NCBI GenBank assembly: GCA_029785235.1
Contig: JAFMAA010000001.1
Location: 248,001 to 312,000, forward strand
DNA: 64,000 bases
Source of the DNA: Nitrososphaerota archaeon
GTDB taxonomy: Archaea; Thermoproteota; Nitrososphaeria; Nitrososphaerales; UBA183
Direction of reading: 5' to 3'
Part shown: positions 31,899 through 40,499 of the stretch, one piece after another
How the letters are laid out: each line of letters opens with the position of its first letter
Numbering within the stretch: position 1 is the first letter of the stretch
Made by a program: the position numbers and the translations under genes
Notes under the pieces: generated by a model
The model's database searches: none
What the model saw: only the letters and a program-made list of their open reading frames with translations
What the model was told of the DNA's origin: nothing

Positions 31899-32342
31899 CT
31901 ACGTAGGCTCGAAGAGGCGCCAGAACGCAAGGCCAGTCATAACGTAATTCAGGACATACATGGAGATGCAGACGGGGCAGACTGCGTGTATCACCCCGAG
32001 CTCTAGGTACCACAGGTAAAAAGTAAACATGTTCCCCACCATGAGCACTGGGACCATCACTTCTCCATAGAGGGAGCCTCTTTTGCGGCCGTACCAGACA
32101 CCCAGGGCTACCATGAGTGGGAACCAGATCAGGCCATAGATGTAGAGCGGGATGCCGTACTCCCCCGGTGGGAAGGTCACGTCTCCACTGGCGAAGACGC
32201 TACCGCACGAGAAGAAGTTGTTTATGTTGCAGACTCTAGATATCGGTGTAGAATACGCCGTTATCTCGTCATACCCATGGAGGATTGCTATAGCCACTCC
32301 GACAGCGGCTACAACTATGAAGGCCTTGGTCAGACGGTCCAT
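31899..32342 (-). CDS. VKOR-family thiol-oxidation membrane protein
   Basis: 147 residues from the ATG at 32342. Four to five helices. The extracytoplasmic loop carries a Cys pair region ([20 protein letters not shown]) and the active CxxC is [21 protein letters not shown] homologues reoxidise thioredoxin-like partners to make disulphides outside the membrane, with quinone as acceptor. The gene overlaps the end of the DUF929 thioredoxin-like gene by 13 bases, its likely redox partner. Confidence 0.85.
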   Translation of the reverse strand: MDRLTKAFIVVAAVGVAIAILHGYDEITAYSTPISRVCNINNFFSCGSVFASGDVTFPPGEYGIPLYIYGLIWFPLMVALGVWYGRKRGSLYGEVMVPVLMVGNMFTFYLWYLELGVIHAVCPVCISMYVLNYVMTGLAFWRLFEPT

Positions 32343-33238
32343 CGTGGGTTTGAGTTCCTGACTGGAACGGTGAACAGCGACGTGGAGGTAAGGGAACTGG
32401 TCTGAGAGTATGATAAGGTTGCAGTCGCATAGCCTTGGCCGCACACCGAGCCTGGCTGGCCACCGTCGACGTTACAAATCGCGCTAATCAGATAGTTGGC
32501 CGCACCGTCTATGAGCTGAGCGTAGCTGCTGCTGGGGTCGTTGAGCACTGAAGCAACTTGGCTCCAATTACCCCCCGCAATCGCTGGAAGCTGGAACTGG
32601 GCGCCGCAATTTACTGCATACTGGTTGGCGATGTCTATAAACGGTATCCCCCCCGTAGTACCAGTTGCCGAACATGTGTCATACTGGGCGACGAGGCTGG
32701 TCTGGGCAGAGGTGAGGGTCTGCCTCACATCACTCGTACCTGCGCGGCCATATTCCTCGACGGCCACGAATGAGATGTAGCCACTGGTGTAATTGGCGTG
32801 GGCGAATGTGAAGGTAGGTGTGTTGGGATTGACGTCTGTGCTCGACGAGAGCATATACTCAAGCCCGGTGAACTTCCCGAAATGCGACAGCGCCACGATT
32901 ATTGCCCACCGCTCGATAGCGCAGAAGGGGCAGAATTCCCCACCGATATAGAGGACCTCGGGCTTCCCCCCTGAAGTGAGAGCGGAACCTGATATCGTGA
33001 CAGGCGCCGAGACGCCAGATGGGGTACCGATGGCGTTGAGCGTGGAGTCGCTCACCCCAGTTATCTGCTGAATGATGGTCGAAGAGACGGGTTCCCCGAT
33101 ATATTTCGTGTATGGGTCGCTGCTCGCCGCCGCGATAAAGTAGACGACAACCAACAGGGCGACCATTACTGCGGCAATTGAAATCCACATTATACGCCTT
33201 CGCCTCTGTCTAGCGCGAAGGTTCGCCTTGATTGACAA
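32330..33238 (-). CDS. DUF929 thioredoxin-like secreted protein
   Basis: 302 residues from a leaderless TTG. A basic N-terminus and one membrane helix (about 16-37; [20 protein letters not shown]) anchor it outside. A thioredoxin-like segment follows with [20 protein letters not shown], the CxxC active site, and a second conserved region [23 protein letters not shown]929 proteins are archaeal and occur beside VKOR, forming an oxidative-folding pair. Operon with VKOR. Confidence 0.82.
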   Translation of the reverse strand: MSIKANLRARQRRRRIMWISIAAVMVALLVVVYFIAAASSDPYTKYIGEPVSSTIIQQITGVSDSTLNAIGTPSGVSAPVTISGSALTSGGKPEVLYIGGEFCPFCAIERWAIIVALSHFGKFTGLEYMLSSSTDVNPNTPTFTFAHANYTSGYISFVAVEEYGRAGTSDVRQTLTSAQTSLVAQYDTCSATGTTGGIPFIDIANQYAVNCGAQFQLPAIAGGNWSQVASVLNDPSSSYAQLIDGAANYLISAICNVDGGQPGSVCGQGYATATLSYSQTSSLTSTSLFTVPVRNSNPRWTV

Positions 33239-33379
33239 TCAAGAGGCGATTTCTCGTCAGGTAAATAAATGATAGAGAGGTCCCGAATTAGGATGGCACG
33301 CTAGCGCGACCCTCTACGCCTGCCGCAGTAGGATATCTGGTCTAAAGCTGACTGGACTAGCGGTCGGCCGAAACTCTGT

Positions 33380-35098
33380 CTAGGTCCCTGTGATTGGTTG
33401 AATCGGGAGCGGTTCGCCGTGTTCGCCAGCGGCGCACCCGCAACCCTGCACATGCCCGCCGCGCCTCAGAGTTCCCCTGTAGAGGCCGTCCTCCAGCTTC
33501 CTGCCGGTCTTAGCCTCCCAGGCCTCGATGGGCATCCCGTACTTCTGCTGAATGCGATCTCTGTACCACTCGGGAATCACGTTGAAACTACAGAATGGTA
33601 TGATCCTCAGGTCGGGGGTCAGATAGTGGATGTCGCAGCGCTGTAGCCTCTCCTCGTCCTGGTTGTATTTGTCCTGGAAGTGCATCATGCCGATGAACAT
33701 ACTCTTCAGGTGGAATTGGCCCACAGACGAGTAGTCGTGCTTCACTAGTGCGTCAGTGAGCAGTTTGGCGAAGCTCAGGCTCTTGGGCTGCTTCTCTTTA
33801 TTTACGAAGGACGAAATCCTGGTCAGCACCTTCGCCGCTACTATGTAGCGGTTTGTCCCAGAGTAAATCTCCTCCGTCTTCTCGTCGAGGTACTCGATCA
33901 GGCCTGGAATGTCGACGAAGTCAGGCAGCGGGACGAGCCTCTTCTTGTCTGGATCGTTGAACACGTATGTCCCCGCACCACAGGCGAAGTGGATGGAGAG
34001 TTCGTATTGCTCCTTTTTGGTGAAGGCCTCGATGAAACCTGTCACCGGAGAGCAGGACGGGACTGGGAACCATCCGTCCTTCGATATCATGCCATTTGTC
34101 TGCTCCTCTATCCTTTCGATACAGTCTGGAATCGTGATTCGGTACTTAGCCCTCTCAGTCTTGGTCAACCTCCCAGTAAGCGAGACCGGCTGGAAGTTTA
34201 CCGCGTGCACGGTATCGATGTTCTTAGCGCCGAAGCGGATTATGTCTCCGAGTTCGTGGTCGTTGATTGACTTTATGACCGTGGGGACAAGGACGACCCC
34301 CACTCCCACTCGCCTGCACGCGTCGATGGCGTAAGGCGCCTCCCAGTGGTTCTTTGGATTTGTCTTGGGCGTGACACCGTCGAAACTCATGTAAAGGTTA
34401 GAGACCCCGGCGTCCTTCAGGCGCTTCGCCAGCCCAGGGTTGAGGGCGAGGTTTATGCCGTTGGTGTTAAGCTGGATGTGATCCACTCCTTCCTCCTTCA
34501 ATATCTTGATGATGGTCGGCAAGTCCTCGCGGAGGGTCGGCTCCCCACCAGTTATCTGGACGGAATTCCCTGCGACTGGTCTTTCCGCCTTCAGCGAGCG
34601 TCCCATCTCCCTAATCTGATCGAGCGTGGGCTCGTAGACGTAGGCTCCCTCCAGCCCCTTCTTGACATAGAAGAAGCAGTACCAACAGGTGAGGTCGCAC
34701 CTGTTCGTCACTATGATGTTCGAGAGCCCTGTGTGTGACAGGTGGTTAGAGCAGAGGCCGCAGTTTGCCGGACATGAACATACGTCGAGCGGGACGTTAG
34801 CTGCGTGTGTCCCCTTCCCGTCCTTCCAATAGCGTGAGAACTTGCTGTACATCTCGTAGGAGCCGAAGTAGAGTTCTTCGGTCTCACCGTGCTCGGGGCA
34901 TGTCTTCGTCATCCAGACCTTGCTGTCCCGCTCAAAGACAATCGCGGGCAGTATCCTGTTGCAGTCGGGACAGATGGACTGCGTCTGGCGGATGAAGTTA
35001 CCCCTGGAAACTTCCTTCTTCAGTTCTAGACTGACGTCAGCGATTTGAGCCAAAGTAGGTTCGCTGAGGAGTCTCCCTCTCCGTGGCGATATAAGCAT
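33380..35098 (-). CDS. tes: Radical SAM protein, tetraether lipid synthase (Tes)-like
   Basis: 572 residues. An N-terminal Cys-rich part (CPDCNRIL; DVCSCPANCGLCSNHL) precedes the radical SAM CxxxCxxC motif NRCDLTCWYCFFYVKKGLEG, and SAM-binding VQITGGEPTLREDLPTIIKI follows. The C-terminal auxiliary region includes IPFCSFNVIPEWYRDRIQQK. The domain order and length match the MJ0619/Tes group that joins two archaeol chains tail to tail to make GDGT membrane lipids. Paralogues with other targets exist, so the exact reaction is not certain. Leaderless ATG next to an inverted repeat; divergent from a TrmB regulator. Confidence 0.82.
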   Translation of the reverse strand: MLISPRRGRLLSEPTLAQIADVSLELKKEVSRGNFIRQTQSICPDCNRILPAIVFERDSKVWMTKTCPEHGETEELYFGSYEMYSKFSRYWKDGKGTHAANVPLDVCSCPANCGLCSNHLSHTGLSNIIVTNRCDLTCWYCFFYVKKGLEGAYVYEPTLDQIREMGRSLKAERPVAGNSVQITGGEPTLREDLPTIIKILKEEGVDHIQLNTNGINLALNPGLAKRLKDAGVSNLYMSFDGVTPKTNPKNHWEAPYAIDACRRVGVGVVLVPTVIKSINDHELGDIIRFGAKNIDTVHAVNFQPVSLTGRLTKTERAKYRITIPDCIERIEEQTNGMISKDGWFPVPSCSPVTGFIEAFTKKEQYELSIHFACGAGTYVFNDPDKKRLVPLPDFVDIPGLIEYLDEKTEEIYSGTNRYIVAAKVLTRISSFVNKEKQPKSLSFAKLLTDALVKHDYSSVGQFHLKSMFIGMMHFQDKYNQDEERLQRCDIHYLTPDLRIIPFCSFNVIPEWYRDRIQQKYGMPIEAWEAKTGRKLEDGLYRGTLRRGGHVQGCGCAAGEHGEPLPIQPITGT

Positions 35099-35127
35099 TT
35101 TAACTTTCCAGAAGGTGAAAAGTTAAA
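35099..35127. promoter_or_regulatory. Inverted repeat over the tes promoter
   Basis: TTTAACTTT (35099-35107) and AAAGTTAAA (35119-35127) are perfect arms 11 bp apart, one base upstream of the ATG. The distal arm is at the position expected for the TATA box (about 26 nt before the start). A dimeric repressor bound here would block transcription; the TrmB-like protein next door is the obvious candidate. Confidence 0.55.
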
Positions 35128-35247
35128 GTCTGGGCCGGTTGCCAGGCCAAGCGTGTACTCAAAGAGCGCCAGCGGCCACGTCCGGGCAGGTGTCAAAGGC
35201 GCTGCAACCCTACTGAGAACCTCCTACATCCAAGGCGGAGGGGAACG

Positions 35248-36012
35248 ATGACCCTGAGCGAGCGCGCCTCAGCCTCAATCGAGGGGCTCGGGCTCACGGG
35301 GAGCGAAGTGAAAGCCTACGTCGCCCTGCTGAAGGGGGGGACCATGACAGCCAGCGACGTAAGCAGGGAAGCAAGGATACCCTATTCGAAAGTTTACGAC
35401 GCGCTAGAGTCGCTGCACCACCGCGGCTGGGTGGAGGAGCAGAAAAGCAGGCCGATAGTTTACACGGCCAAGCCGCCAGACACGGCCCTGGAAGAACTCA
35501 GGTCGCGTCAGGAGACCGAGAGGAAGGAGATGGAGCAGGTCGCTCTGGAAGAACTGATGAGGATTTATGTGAGCAGAGGTGAGCAGGAAAAGCCAGACAT
35601 CTGGATAATGAGGGGGACGAACGAGATTCTCTCGAGAGTAAAGAACCTCCTCCTCAACTGCAGGACTGAGTTGCTAATAGCCCTACCAGCGCAGCTCGCC
35701 CCATTCACGGATAGGATCGAGCCGCTGCTCGCGACGCTGAAAGAGAAAGGAGTGAAATGCCTGCTCCTCACATCCCCTGACCTTCCCGATGAGGCGGCTG
35801 AAAAGCTGGCGAGGCACTCGGAGCTCAGAACGAGGAAGACCATGTACGGTGGAGGACTAGTATCAGACTCGCGAGAGGTCGTCCTCCTGCTCGGAGGTGC
35901 GGAACAGGGCGGACTGCCCCTTGCCATCTGGGCTTCGCACCACGGACTGGCCAGCTTCGCCAAGGATTACTTCGAATTTCTGTGGAGCTCACCCGGGACC
36001 ACCAAGCGTTGA
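35248..36012 (+). CDS. TrmB-family transcriptional regulator
   Basis: 254 residues. The N-terminal TrmB winged helix reads LTGSEVKAYVALLKGGTMTA, SDVSREARIPYSKVYDALES, LHHRGWVEEQKSRPIVYTAK. A charged coiled coil (LEELRSRQETERKEMEQVAL) and a PLD-like C-terminal effector domain (PDIWIMRGTNEILSRVKNLL) follow. TrmB proteins sense sugars or lipids. It is divergent from tes and shares the inverted-repeat region. The following gene overlaps it by 31 bases. Confidence 0.83.
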   Translation: MTLSERASASIEGLGLTGSEVKAYVALLKGGTMTASDVSREARIPYSKVYDALESLHHRGWVEEQKSRPIVYTAKPPDTALEELRSRQETERKEMEQVALEELMRIYVSRGEQEKPDIWIMRGTNEILSRVKNLLLNCRTELLIALPAQLAPFTDRIEPLLATLKEKGVKCLLLTSPDLPDEAAEKLARHSELRTRKTMYGGGLVSDSREVVLLLGGAEQGGLPLAIWASHHGLASFAKDYFEFLWSSPGTTKR

Positions 36013-36374
36013 GCGAGAGGCATGGACTACGGGACGAAGAGGACATCATCCAGCGGCTCTGCAAGGACGCTGGCCTGGCCCGTGACGACGCTTTGCTGTA
36101 TCTCAGGCTTCTTCGAGACGGTCGGGTCCCTTTGTCCCAAAGGAGGGGGGCGGCCACGCTATTGGAGAAGGGGATGGCAATCATCTCTGGAGACGGCGAG
36201 GAGATCATCCCTGTCCATCCGAGGCTTGGAATCGCTAACCACTTCAGGACGTGGAGGGAGGCGATGGTGAGGGAGGTGAACGAAAGGAGGCTGAGGGTGG
36301 ACAGATTGATACTCGAGTTAATCCCCCTGTACGAAGCCGCAACGGACAAAAGGACAGAGAGGGAGGGCACGTGA
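35982..36374 (+). CDS. Small protein coupled to the TrmB gene
   Basis: 130 residues from a GTG inside the end of the TrmB gene. Helical: IIQRLCKDAGLARDDALLYL, RLLRDGRVPLSQRRGAATLL, EKGMAIISGDGEEIIPVHPR, LGIANHFRTWREAMVREVNE. The pattern resembles a degenerate TrmB-type wHTH followed by an oligomerising helix. Strong overlap suggests it acts together with the regulator. It starts one operon step before the CxxC protein (gap 3 bp). Function unknown. Confidence 0.6.
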   Translation: MELTRDHQALSERHGLRDEEDIIQRLCKDAGLARDDALLYLRLLRDGRVPLSQRRGAATLLEKGMAIISGDGEEIIPVHPRLGIANHFRTWREAMVREVNERRLRVDRLILELIPLYEAATDKRTEREGT

Positions 36375-36377
36375 GCC

Positions 36378-36803
36378 ATGGATACACCGCATGAGCATGA
36401 GATAGTCTTCGTAGGCATGGTGAACGTGAACCGCGATAACTACCTGCAAGGAGTTGTAGACGTCTGGAAGTGCAGGGGCTGCAAGAAGCTCTTCTGCGAC
36501 GACAAGCGGTACGGAGAGCCGCTGAAGCCGAGCGTGGGGTTCGAGTCGGTCCCTGAGGACGAGGAGTGGGCGGTGTTGACCTGCACGACGCTGAAGGATG
36601 TACGAATGAACTCAATTGGGGTCAAGCCTGGGAAGAAGTTCAACCACGCGTGTAGAGACGGGCAGGTCTACGAATTTGTGGTGGGAGATGATTACTCCCT
36701 TTCACCGAAGACTGACAACCCCATCCACAGGCTGTACTTGGTGAAGGATAACATCAACAAGAACATCGAGGCGGGCCATTACCGACTGACAATGGTGAAG
36801 TAG
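36378..36803 (+). CDS. Unknown protein with a CxxC pair
   Basis: 141 residues. Mostly beta-like, with one CRGCKKLFC cluster (about 33-41) that could hold zinc or iron-sulphur, and single cysteines at about 70 and 93. No signal peptide, helix bundle or known domain. It is in an operon with the TrmB pair, ending near a small membrane gene. Role unknown. Confidence 0.6.
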   Translation: MDTPHEHEIVFVGMVNVNRDNYLQGVVDVWKCRGCKKLFCDDKRYGEPLKPSVGFESVPEDEEWAVLTCTTLKDVRMNSIGVKPGKKFNHACRDGQVYEFVVGDDYSLSPKTDNPIHRLYLVKDNINKNIEAGHYRLTMVK

Positions 36804-36861
36804 ACTGGCTCTGGCGACGAAAGCCTCGGCTATCTTTAACCTCCTTACAGGAGCGTCGACA

Positions 36862-37203
36862 GTGGTGGTCGCCTGGGGGTTTGGTTCAAAGTACATGTGC
36901 CCGAGCAGTGGATGCCCGGTGCCCGTCATACAGGCCACCGCGCCTCTAATCGGGGTCGTCCTCATCCTCGACGCACTCGCGTGTTTAGTCGAATTCAGGG
37001 GCGCGTTCGTGGTAGGCGGGGCCCTCTCTGCGGTGGTGGCGGTTGTCACCCTCTACAACTGGGCAGGGCATTACGGCGGGGAAGCCTGGGCCACACTGGT
37101 CGTCCTTTCCATCCTTTCCCTAATCTTCGACCTCATCGCACTCAGGCCCAGGGAACAGCTGAACGAACAGGCGAACCCAATGAACCTTCCAGTGTTCGGC
37201 TAG
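36862..37203 (+). CDS. Small membrane protein, three to four helices
   Basis: 113 residues from GTG 36862. Helices: about 1-12 (part), 25-43 (IQATAPLIGVVLILDALACL), 50-72 (AFVVGGALSAVVAVVTLYNW) and 83-98. The frame is open and coding-like upstream (ATKASAIFNLLTGASTV) without an ordinary start, so the first helix may be longer. The 3' end overlaps the DUF309 gene by four bases. No family recognised. Confidence 0.55.
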   Translation: MVVAWGFGSKYMCPSSGCPVPVIQATAPLIGVVLILDALACLVEFRGAFVVGGALSAVVAVVTLYNWAGHYGGEAWATLVVLSILSLIFDLIALRPREQLNEQANPMNLPVFG

Positions 37204-37757
37204 ACAGTGAAGCAGAAGAAATTCCGTGTCGTCAGTATCTGTTCAGCTTCCGCCTTCAGCAAGTCCACCCTGAATGCCCCAAATTGAGCATTCTGGAGAT
37301 TCAACAGCCGGACAGCTCGCTCTAAGATACCGAGAGCGACCGAATCCTCCCCTTTCTGATGGTGGACGAAAGCCGCGCAGACAAGTATCATCCCCTGGAG
37401 TTGTCTCTTCTCATCCCCATCCTTTACCCGCCAGGCCCCCTCGAGGACCTCATGGCACTCCCAGTACCGTTCGGCGTTGAACAGTGACCTAGCCTCAGAG
37501 AAGAGCTCGGCTTCCATTCGGAATTGCATGGGGACGTTCAGGTCCCTTGTGAACTCGGGCTCACCAAGGGGAGCCAAGGAGGCTACGAAACGTTCGAAAC
37601 TGACGCTACTTGTAGCAAAAATGTCAAGCTCTAGGGCGCCATAAGATGTCCGCTTTGGGTTCTTTGCCTCAGCCCCGAATTCACCGGCGAGGGTTTTGAC
37701 TGCCTCAAGGAGGTTCACGCGCGAGTCACGCTCTTTGATCCTGATGAGATACCGCAC
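37200..37757 (-). CDS. DUF309-domain protein
   Basis: 185 residues from the GTG at 37757; the TTTAATG box near 37785 makes it leaderless and excludes a much longer frame. The N-terminal 75 residues (RYLIRIKERDSRVNLLEAVK) look like a separate small domain. The C-terminal DUF309 region has FNAERYWECHEVLEGAWRVK, then QLQGMILVCAAFVHHQKGED. DUF309 is a helical domain with a conserved E-x2-H motif; function is unknown. Confidence 0.78.
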   Translation of the reverse strand: MRYLIRIKERDSRVNLLEAVKTLAGEFGAEAKNPKRTSYGALELDIFATSSVSFERFVASLAPLGEPEFTRDLNVPMQFRMEAELFSEARSLFNAERYWECHEVLEGAWRVKDGDEKRQLQGMILVCAAFVHHQKGEDSVALGILERAVRLLNLQNAQFGAFRVDLLKAEAEQILTTRNFFCFTV

Positions 37758-37960
37758 ACTCGGAGAGAGGCGCCTGGAACACTTTAATGTTGAGCCTGCT
37801 CCGGAGGGTTTGTGGGTGATGACCGGATTAGCCTGCTGAACCGACAGATGTCGAGGATCTTGAGTGCGAGAACCCACATGATATGACAAAACCACCGTCT
37901 CTGCACATTGGGAATCAATTTATAACCTGTGGAAGGCGCCGCGGGTTTAGGTGAAGCCTG

Positions 37961-38437
37961 GTGGTTGAGCTAGATCTCACCTGCAATCTTGAGGGTTTCA
38001 GGCGATTTCTTATCAGCAGTACTTGCAGGAGCTTCATCCCAGAGTCGTACCTTAGGGACCCCGAGGTCTTTCCGGAGAAGCAAGGAGACCAGGGATCGAT
38101 TTACGTAGAGGCCGTAGACAAAGTCGATCTTAAGAAAATAAGAGACATCACGTTCATCAACGCGAGGGATGTGCTTGGTATAATCTACACTTCCAAGAGC
38201 GGAAACACCAAGCTGAAGTGGCGTCAGCTGAGAGGAAGGATAGGGAGGTTGTCTGGTGTCGCTTCGGCCAACTCCTTGGTCAACCTCTCGATGGCAAGGA
38301 TACTCTCGCCCGAAGACGTCGAGGCACTAATGGCGAACCAGCCTGCCGAGGGAGGGGAGCAGGTGCCTTCAGAAGAAGCCCAGCCTGAAGGGACGGAAGG
38401 AACCCAAGCTCAGCCAGAGCCGGACGCCACCCAGTAG
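37961..38437 (+). CDS. Unknown protein with disordered acidic tail
   Basis: 158 residues from a GTG start. The first 115 residues look folded (LDLTCNLEGFRRFLISSTCR; DVLGIIYTSKSGNTKLKWRQ; LRGRIGRLSGVASANSLVNL). The last 40 are Glu/Pro/Gln-rich and probably disordered. No known domain. It is upstream of arcadin-1 with a 75-bp gap and its own TATA-like ATTTATAAC. Confidence 0.6.
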   Translation: MVELDLTCNLEGFRRFLISSTCRSFIPESYLRDPEVFPEKQGDQGSIYVEAVDKVDLKKIRDITFINARDVLGIIYTSKSGNTKLKWRQLRGRIGRLSGVASANSLVNLSMARILSPEDVEALMANQPAEGGEQVPSEEAQPEGTEGTQAQPEPDATQ

Positions 38438-38512
38438 CCCATTTTCAGTCAGAAAACCTGACGCAAACGCCAGACGCTGAGTTTATACCAGCGGAAAGAA
38501 GAGACGGGCTAA

Positions 38513-38848
38513 ATGGGCAAGGTAAAGGTCAGCCGGATAAGCGGCGTAACTGACCCTCTGACTGGACTTCCTGCGAAGCAGATAGAGCTGGTGGAAGTCA
38601 GGGACACGCGCAGACCCGAGATGTTCCCAACCAGCGACGAGGGGAGGGTAGTTCAGGGGATGGTGTCGCAGCTCCAGTCCATGGGTCTGATGCCCCAGAT
38701 GAGGGAGATAGGGTTCTCCAAGATAATTATGACCCTGACAGAATCTGAATACGACATGCTCGGCATCAGACTAGACGTCAACGAGGTCTACGACCTAGAT
38801 ATCAGGAACGGGTCGATTTCGCTGAAGAAAATCACAGAAGGGACCTGA
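38513..38848 (+). CDS. Arcadin-1 homologue
   Basis: 111 residues. The N-terminus KVKVSRISGVTDPLTGLPAK and the core LVEVRDTRRPEMFPTSDEGR with IRLDVNEVYDLDIRNGSISL match the arcadin-1 family known beside the archaeal actin crenactin. Arcadin-1 is thought to be an accessory protein of the actin cytoskeleton. No actin or other arcadin gene is in the window. TATA GTTTATACC 29 nt upstream. The gap to the peroxiredoxin is 7 bp, an odd operon partner. Confidence 0.75.
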   Translation: MGKVKVSRISGVTDPLTGLPAKQIELVEVRDTRRPEMFPTSDEGRVVQGMVSQLQSMGLMPQMREIGFSKIIMTLTESEYDMLGIRLDVNEVYDLDIRNGSISLKKITEGT

Positions 38849-38855
38849 GAGACGT

Positions 38856-39314
38856 TTGAGCGGTCCAAGAGTCGGAGAAAAAGCCCCAGACTTCACGCTC
38901 CCAGCACAGGACGGGCGGATGGTGTCATTGCACGACTTCGTTGGTTTGAAGAACGTCGTGCTCTACTTCTATCCGAAGGACTTCACTACTGGTTGTACGC
39001 TGGAGACGAAGGCGTTTGGCGAAAGCTACGGGGGCATCTCGGCCATGGGAGCGGAAGTCATTGGGATAAGCTCTGACTCCGCCGAGAGCCACAGCGGATT
39101 CGCTGAAGAATGTGGAGCCAAGTTTCCTCTGCTCTCGGATGAAGGGGGAAGGGTAAGGAAGGCGTACGGCGCGAAGTCGATGGGCCTGATGCCCGGCCGC
39201 GTCACGTTCATCATAGACAAGACAGGAGTGGTGAGACACATGTTCGCATCCCAGCTGAGGCCGAAACAGCACATAACCGAGGCAGTGGAAGCGCTCAAGC
39301 GAATCGAGGATTAA
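38856..39314 (+). CDS. Peroxiredoxin (BCP/AhpC-like)
   Basis: 152 residues from a TTG start. PDFTLPAQDGRMVSLHDFVG and the peroxidatic site FYPKDFTTGCTLETKAFGES. Where many BCP enzymes have a second Cys five residues on (CTxEACxF), this protein has Lys-Ala, so it is probably a one-Cys or alternative-Cys type; the only other Cys is in AEECGAKFP. It reduces peroxides with thioredoxin-like donors. Ends at a palindrome AACGCGT-T-ACGCGTT (39313-39327). Confidence 0.85.
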   Translation: MSGPRVGEKAPDFTLPAQDGRMVSLHDFVGLKNVVLYFYPKDFTTGCTLETKAFGESYGGISAMGAEVIGISSDSAESHSGFAEECGAKFPLLSDEGGRVRKAYGAKSMGLMPGRVTFIIDKTGVVRHMFASQLRPKQHITEAVEALKRIED

Positions 39315-39507
39315 CGCGTTACGCGTTGATGCCCGAGCCTCCAGTTCGACATCGTGATGTGTTATCTGGAGAACTAAGCGCAGACCATCGAGCTCGGGCT
39401 AAGCGCTCATTTCAAAGGATCATGGTGATCATTGAGCAAGCCTTGAGGGACCTACTAGCGGGTGACGGCGGCCCGCGAACTAAGTGGAACATGGCGAAGG
39501 GTAATGG

Positions 39508-39579
39508 TGCGGCCTCCGGGATTCGAACCCGGGCGAGTGGCTTGGGAAGCCACTATCCTAACCACTGGATCAAGGCCGC
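39508..39579 (-). tRNA. tRNA-Gly (anticodon CCC)
   Basis: Acceptor GCGGCCT/AGGCCGC with discriminator A. The anticodon stem GTGGC/GCCAC encloses the loop TTCCCAA, and the T arm is CCGGG-TTCGAAT-CCCGG. 72 nt, no intron, unlike the other four tRNAs in the window. Confidence 0.93.
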
Positions 39580-39638
39580 CCCACTGGCCCCTTGAACGGA
39601 AATGGTATAAACCAAGCAGTTCCTACTCCCCCAGCAAC

Positions 39639-40499
39639 TTGAGCGAACAGGTCCTGTCCAAGTTGGTGCCAAAGCTGAAGAAGCTCGAAGAAGGCGCCTA
39701 TGCGAGGAGTTACGGGACAGGGTCCGTTCAGAGAAGGACGAGCACCCACCAGCTGGTGGGTGACCTCCTCAGTTCTCTGGGGATCGAATTCGAGGAGGAT
39801 GCGCGTCTTCCTGGCGACAGAGACCTAAGGGCAGACTTCCATGTGAACAAAACGTGGGTTTTCGTCGAACCCGAGCTCGACGAGGAGGACATGAGGGTCC
39901 TCGGCAGAAAGAAGAGTTGCGTCATAATCAAGCGAGAATCGCTCAGAAGCGACCGCTTTGACCATGGCATAAGGGTGCTTGGACTGAGCGAAGAAAGCAG
40001 GGGGCAAACCATATTCCTGGACGATCCGTCATTCAATTTCGATTACGCGCATATCCTCCCCAAGACTGAAAAGTGCTCGGTGATGCATGGTCATACATCA
40101 AGCGTTCTGGTAGAGATGACCGGCCGGCCGGCAGAAGGCATGGTGGTTGACTTCGGTGTCGCGAAGCAGATAGTCAGGGAAGCAGTCAAAGGGCTTGACC
40201 ACAAGTTGTTCATCAATGGAAAATATGTGACCTCAATGGACCGGGAGAGTGTTTCCCTGAAGTTCAATACGATTCATGGGGAGTTCGCTATCAAAGCCCC
40301 GAAGGACACTACGGTGCTGCTCGATGGTGAGGCGACAGTCGAGAATCTGGCGAGAGAGGTGCTGGGGCGGATAGCCCCGAGGATGCCTAGGAACGTGACA
40401 TCAGTCGGAGTCTATGTATACGAGGGGTTGAACAAAGGAAGTCACATCCTGGCGAAGATCCACCAGGACGGTGCGCAATCGAGACGAAAGAAGCGGTAG
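39639..40499 (+). CDS. queD: QueD/PTPS-like 6-carboxytetrahydropterin synthase with an extra N-terminal domain
   Basis: 286 residues from a leaderless TTG (TATA GGTATAAAC about 28 nt upstream). The N-terminal 125 residues are not QueD: SEQVLSKLVPKLKKLEEGAY, RTSTHQLVGDLLSSLGIEFE and EDARLPGDRDLRADFHVNKT look like a small nucleic-acid or nuclease-like domain of unknown type. The C-terminal part is PTPS-like: FNFDYAHILPKTEKCSVMHG (FxAAH-like with a conserved Cys and His), then HTSSVLVEMTGRPAEGMVVD and GLDHKLFINGKYV. Together with QueC and MptA it points to preQ0/7-deazaguanine synthesis for archaeosine. Confidence 0.8.
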   Translation: MSEQVLSKLVPKLKKLEEGAYARSYGTGSVQRRTSTHQLVGDLLSSLGIEFEEDARLPGDRDLRADFHVNKTWVFVEPELDEEDMRVLGRKKSCVIIKRESLRSDRFDHGIRVLGLSEESRGQTIFLDDPSFNFDYAHILPKTEKCSVMHGHTSSVLVEMTGRPAEGMVVDFGVAKQIVREAVKGLDHKLFINGKYVTSMDRESVSLKFNTIHGEFAIKAPKDTTVLLDGEATVENLAREVLGRIAPRMPRNVTSVGVYVYEGLNKGSHILAKIHQDGAQSRRKKR

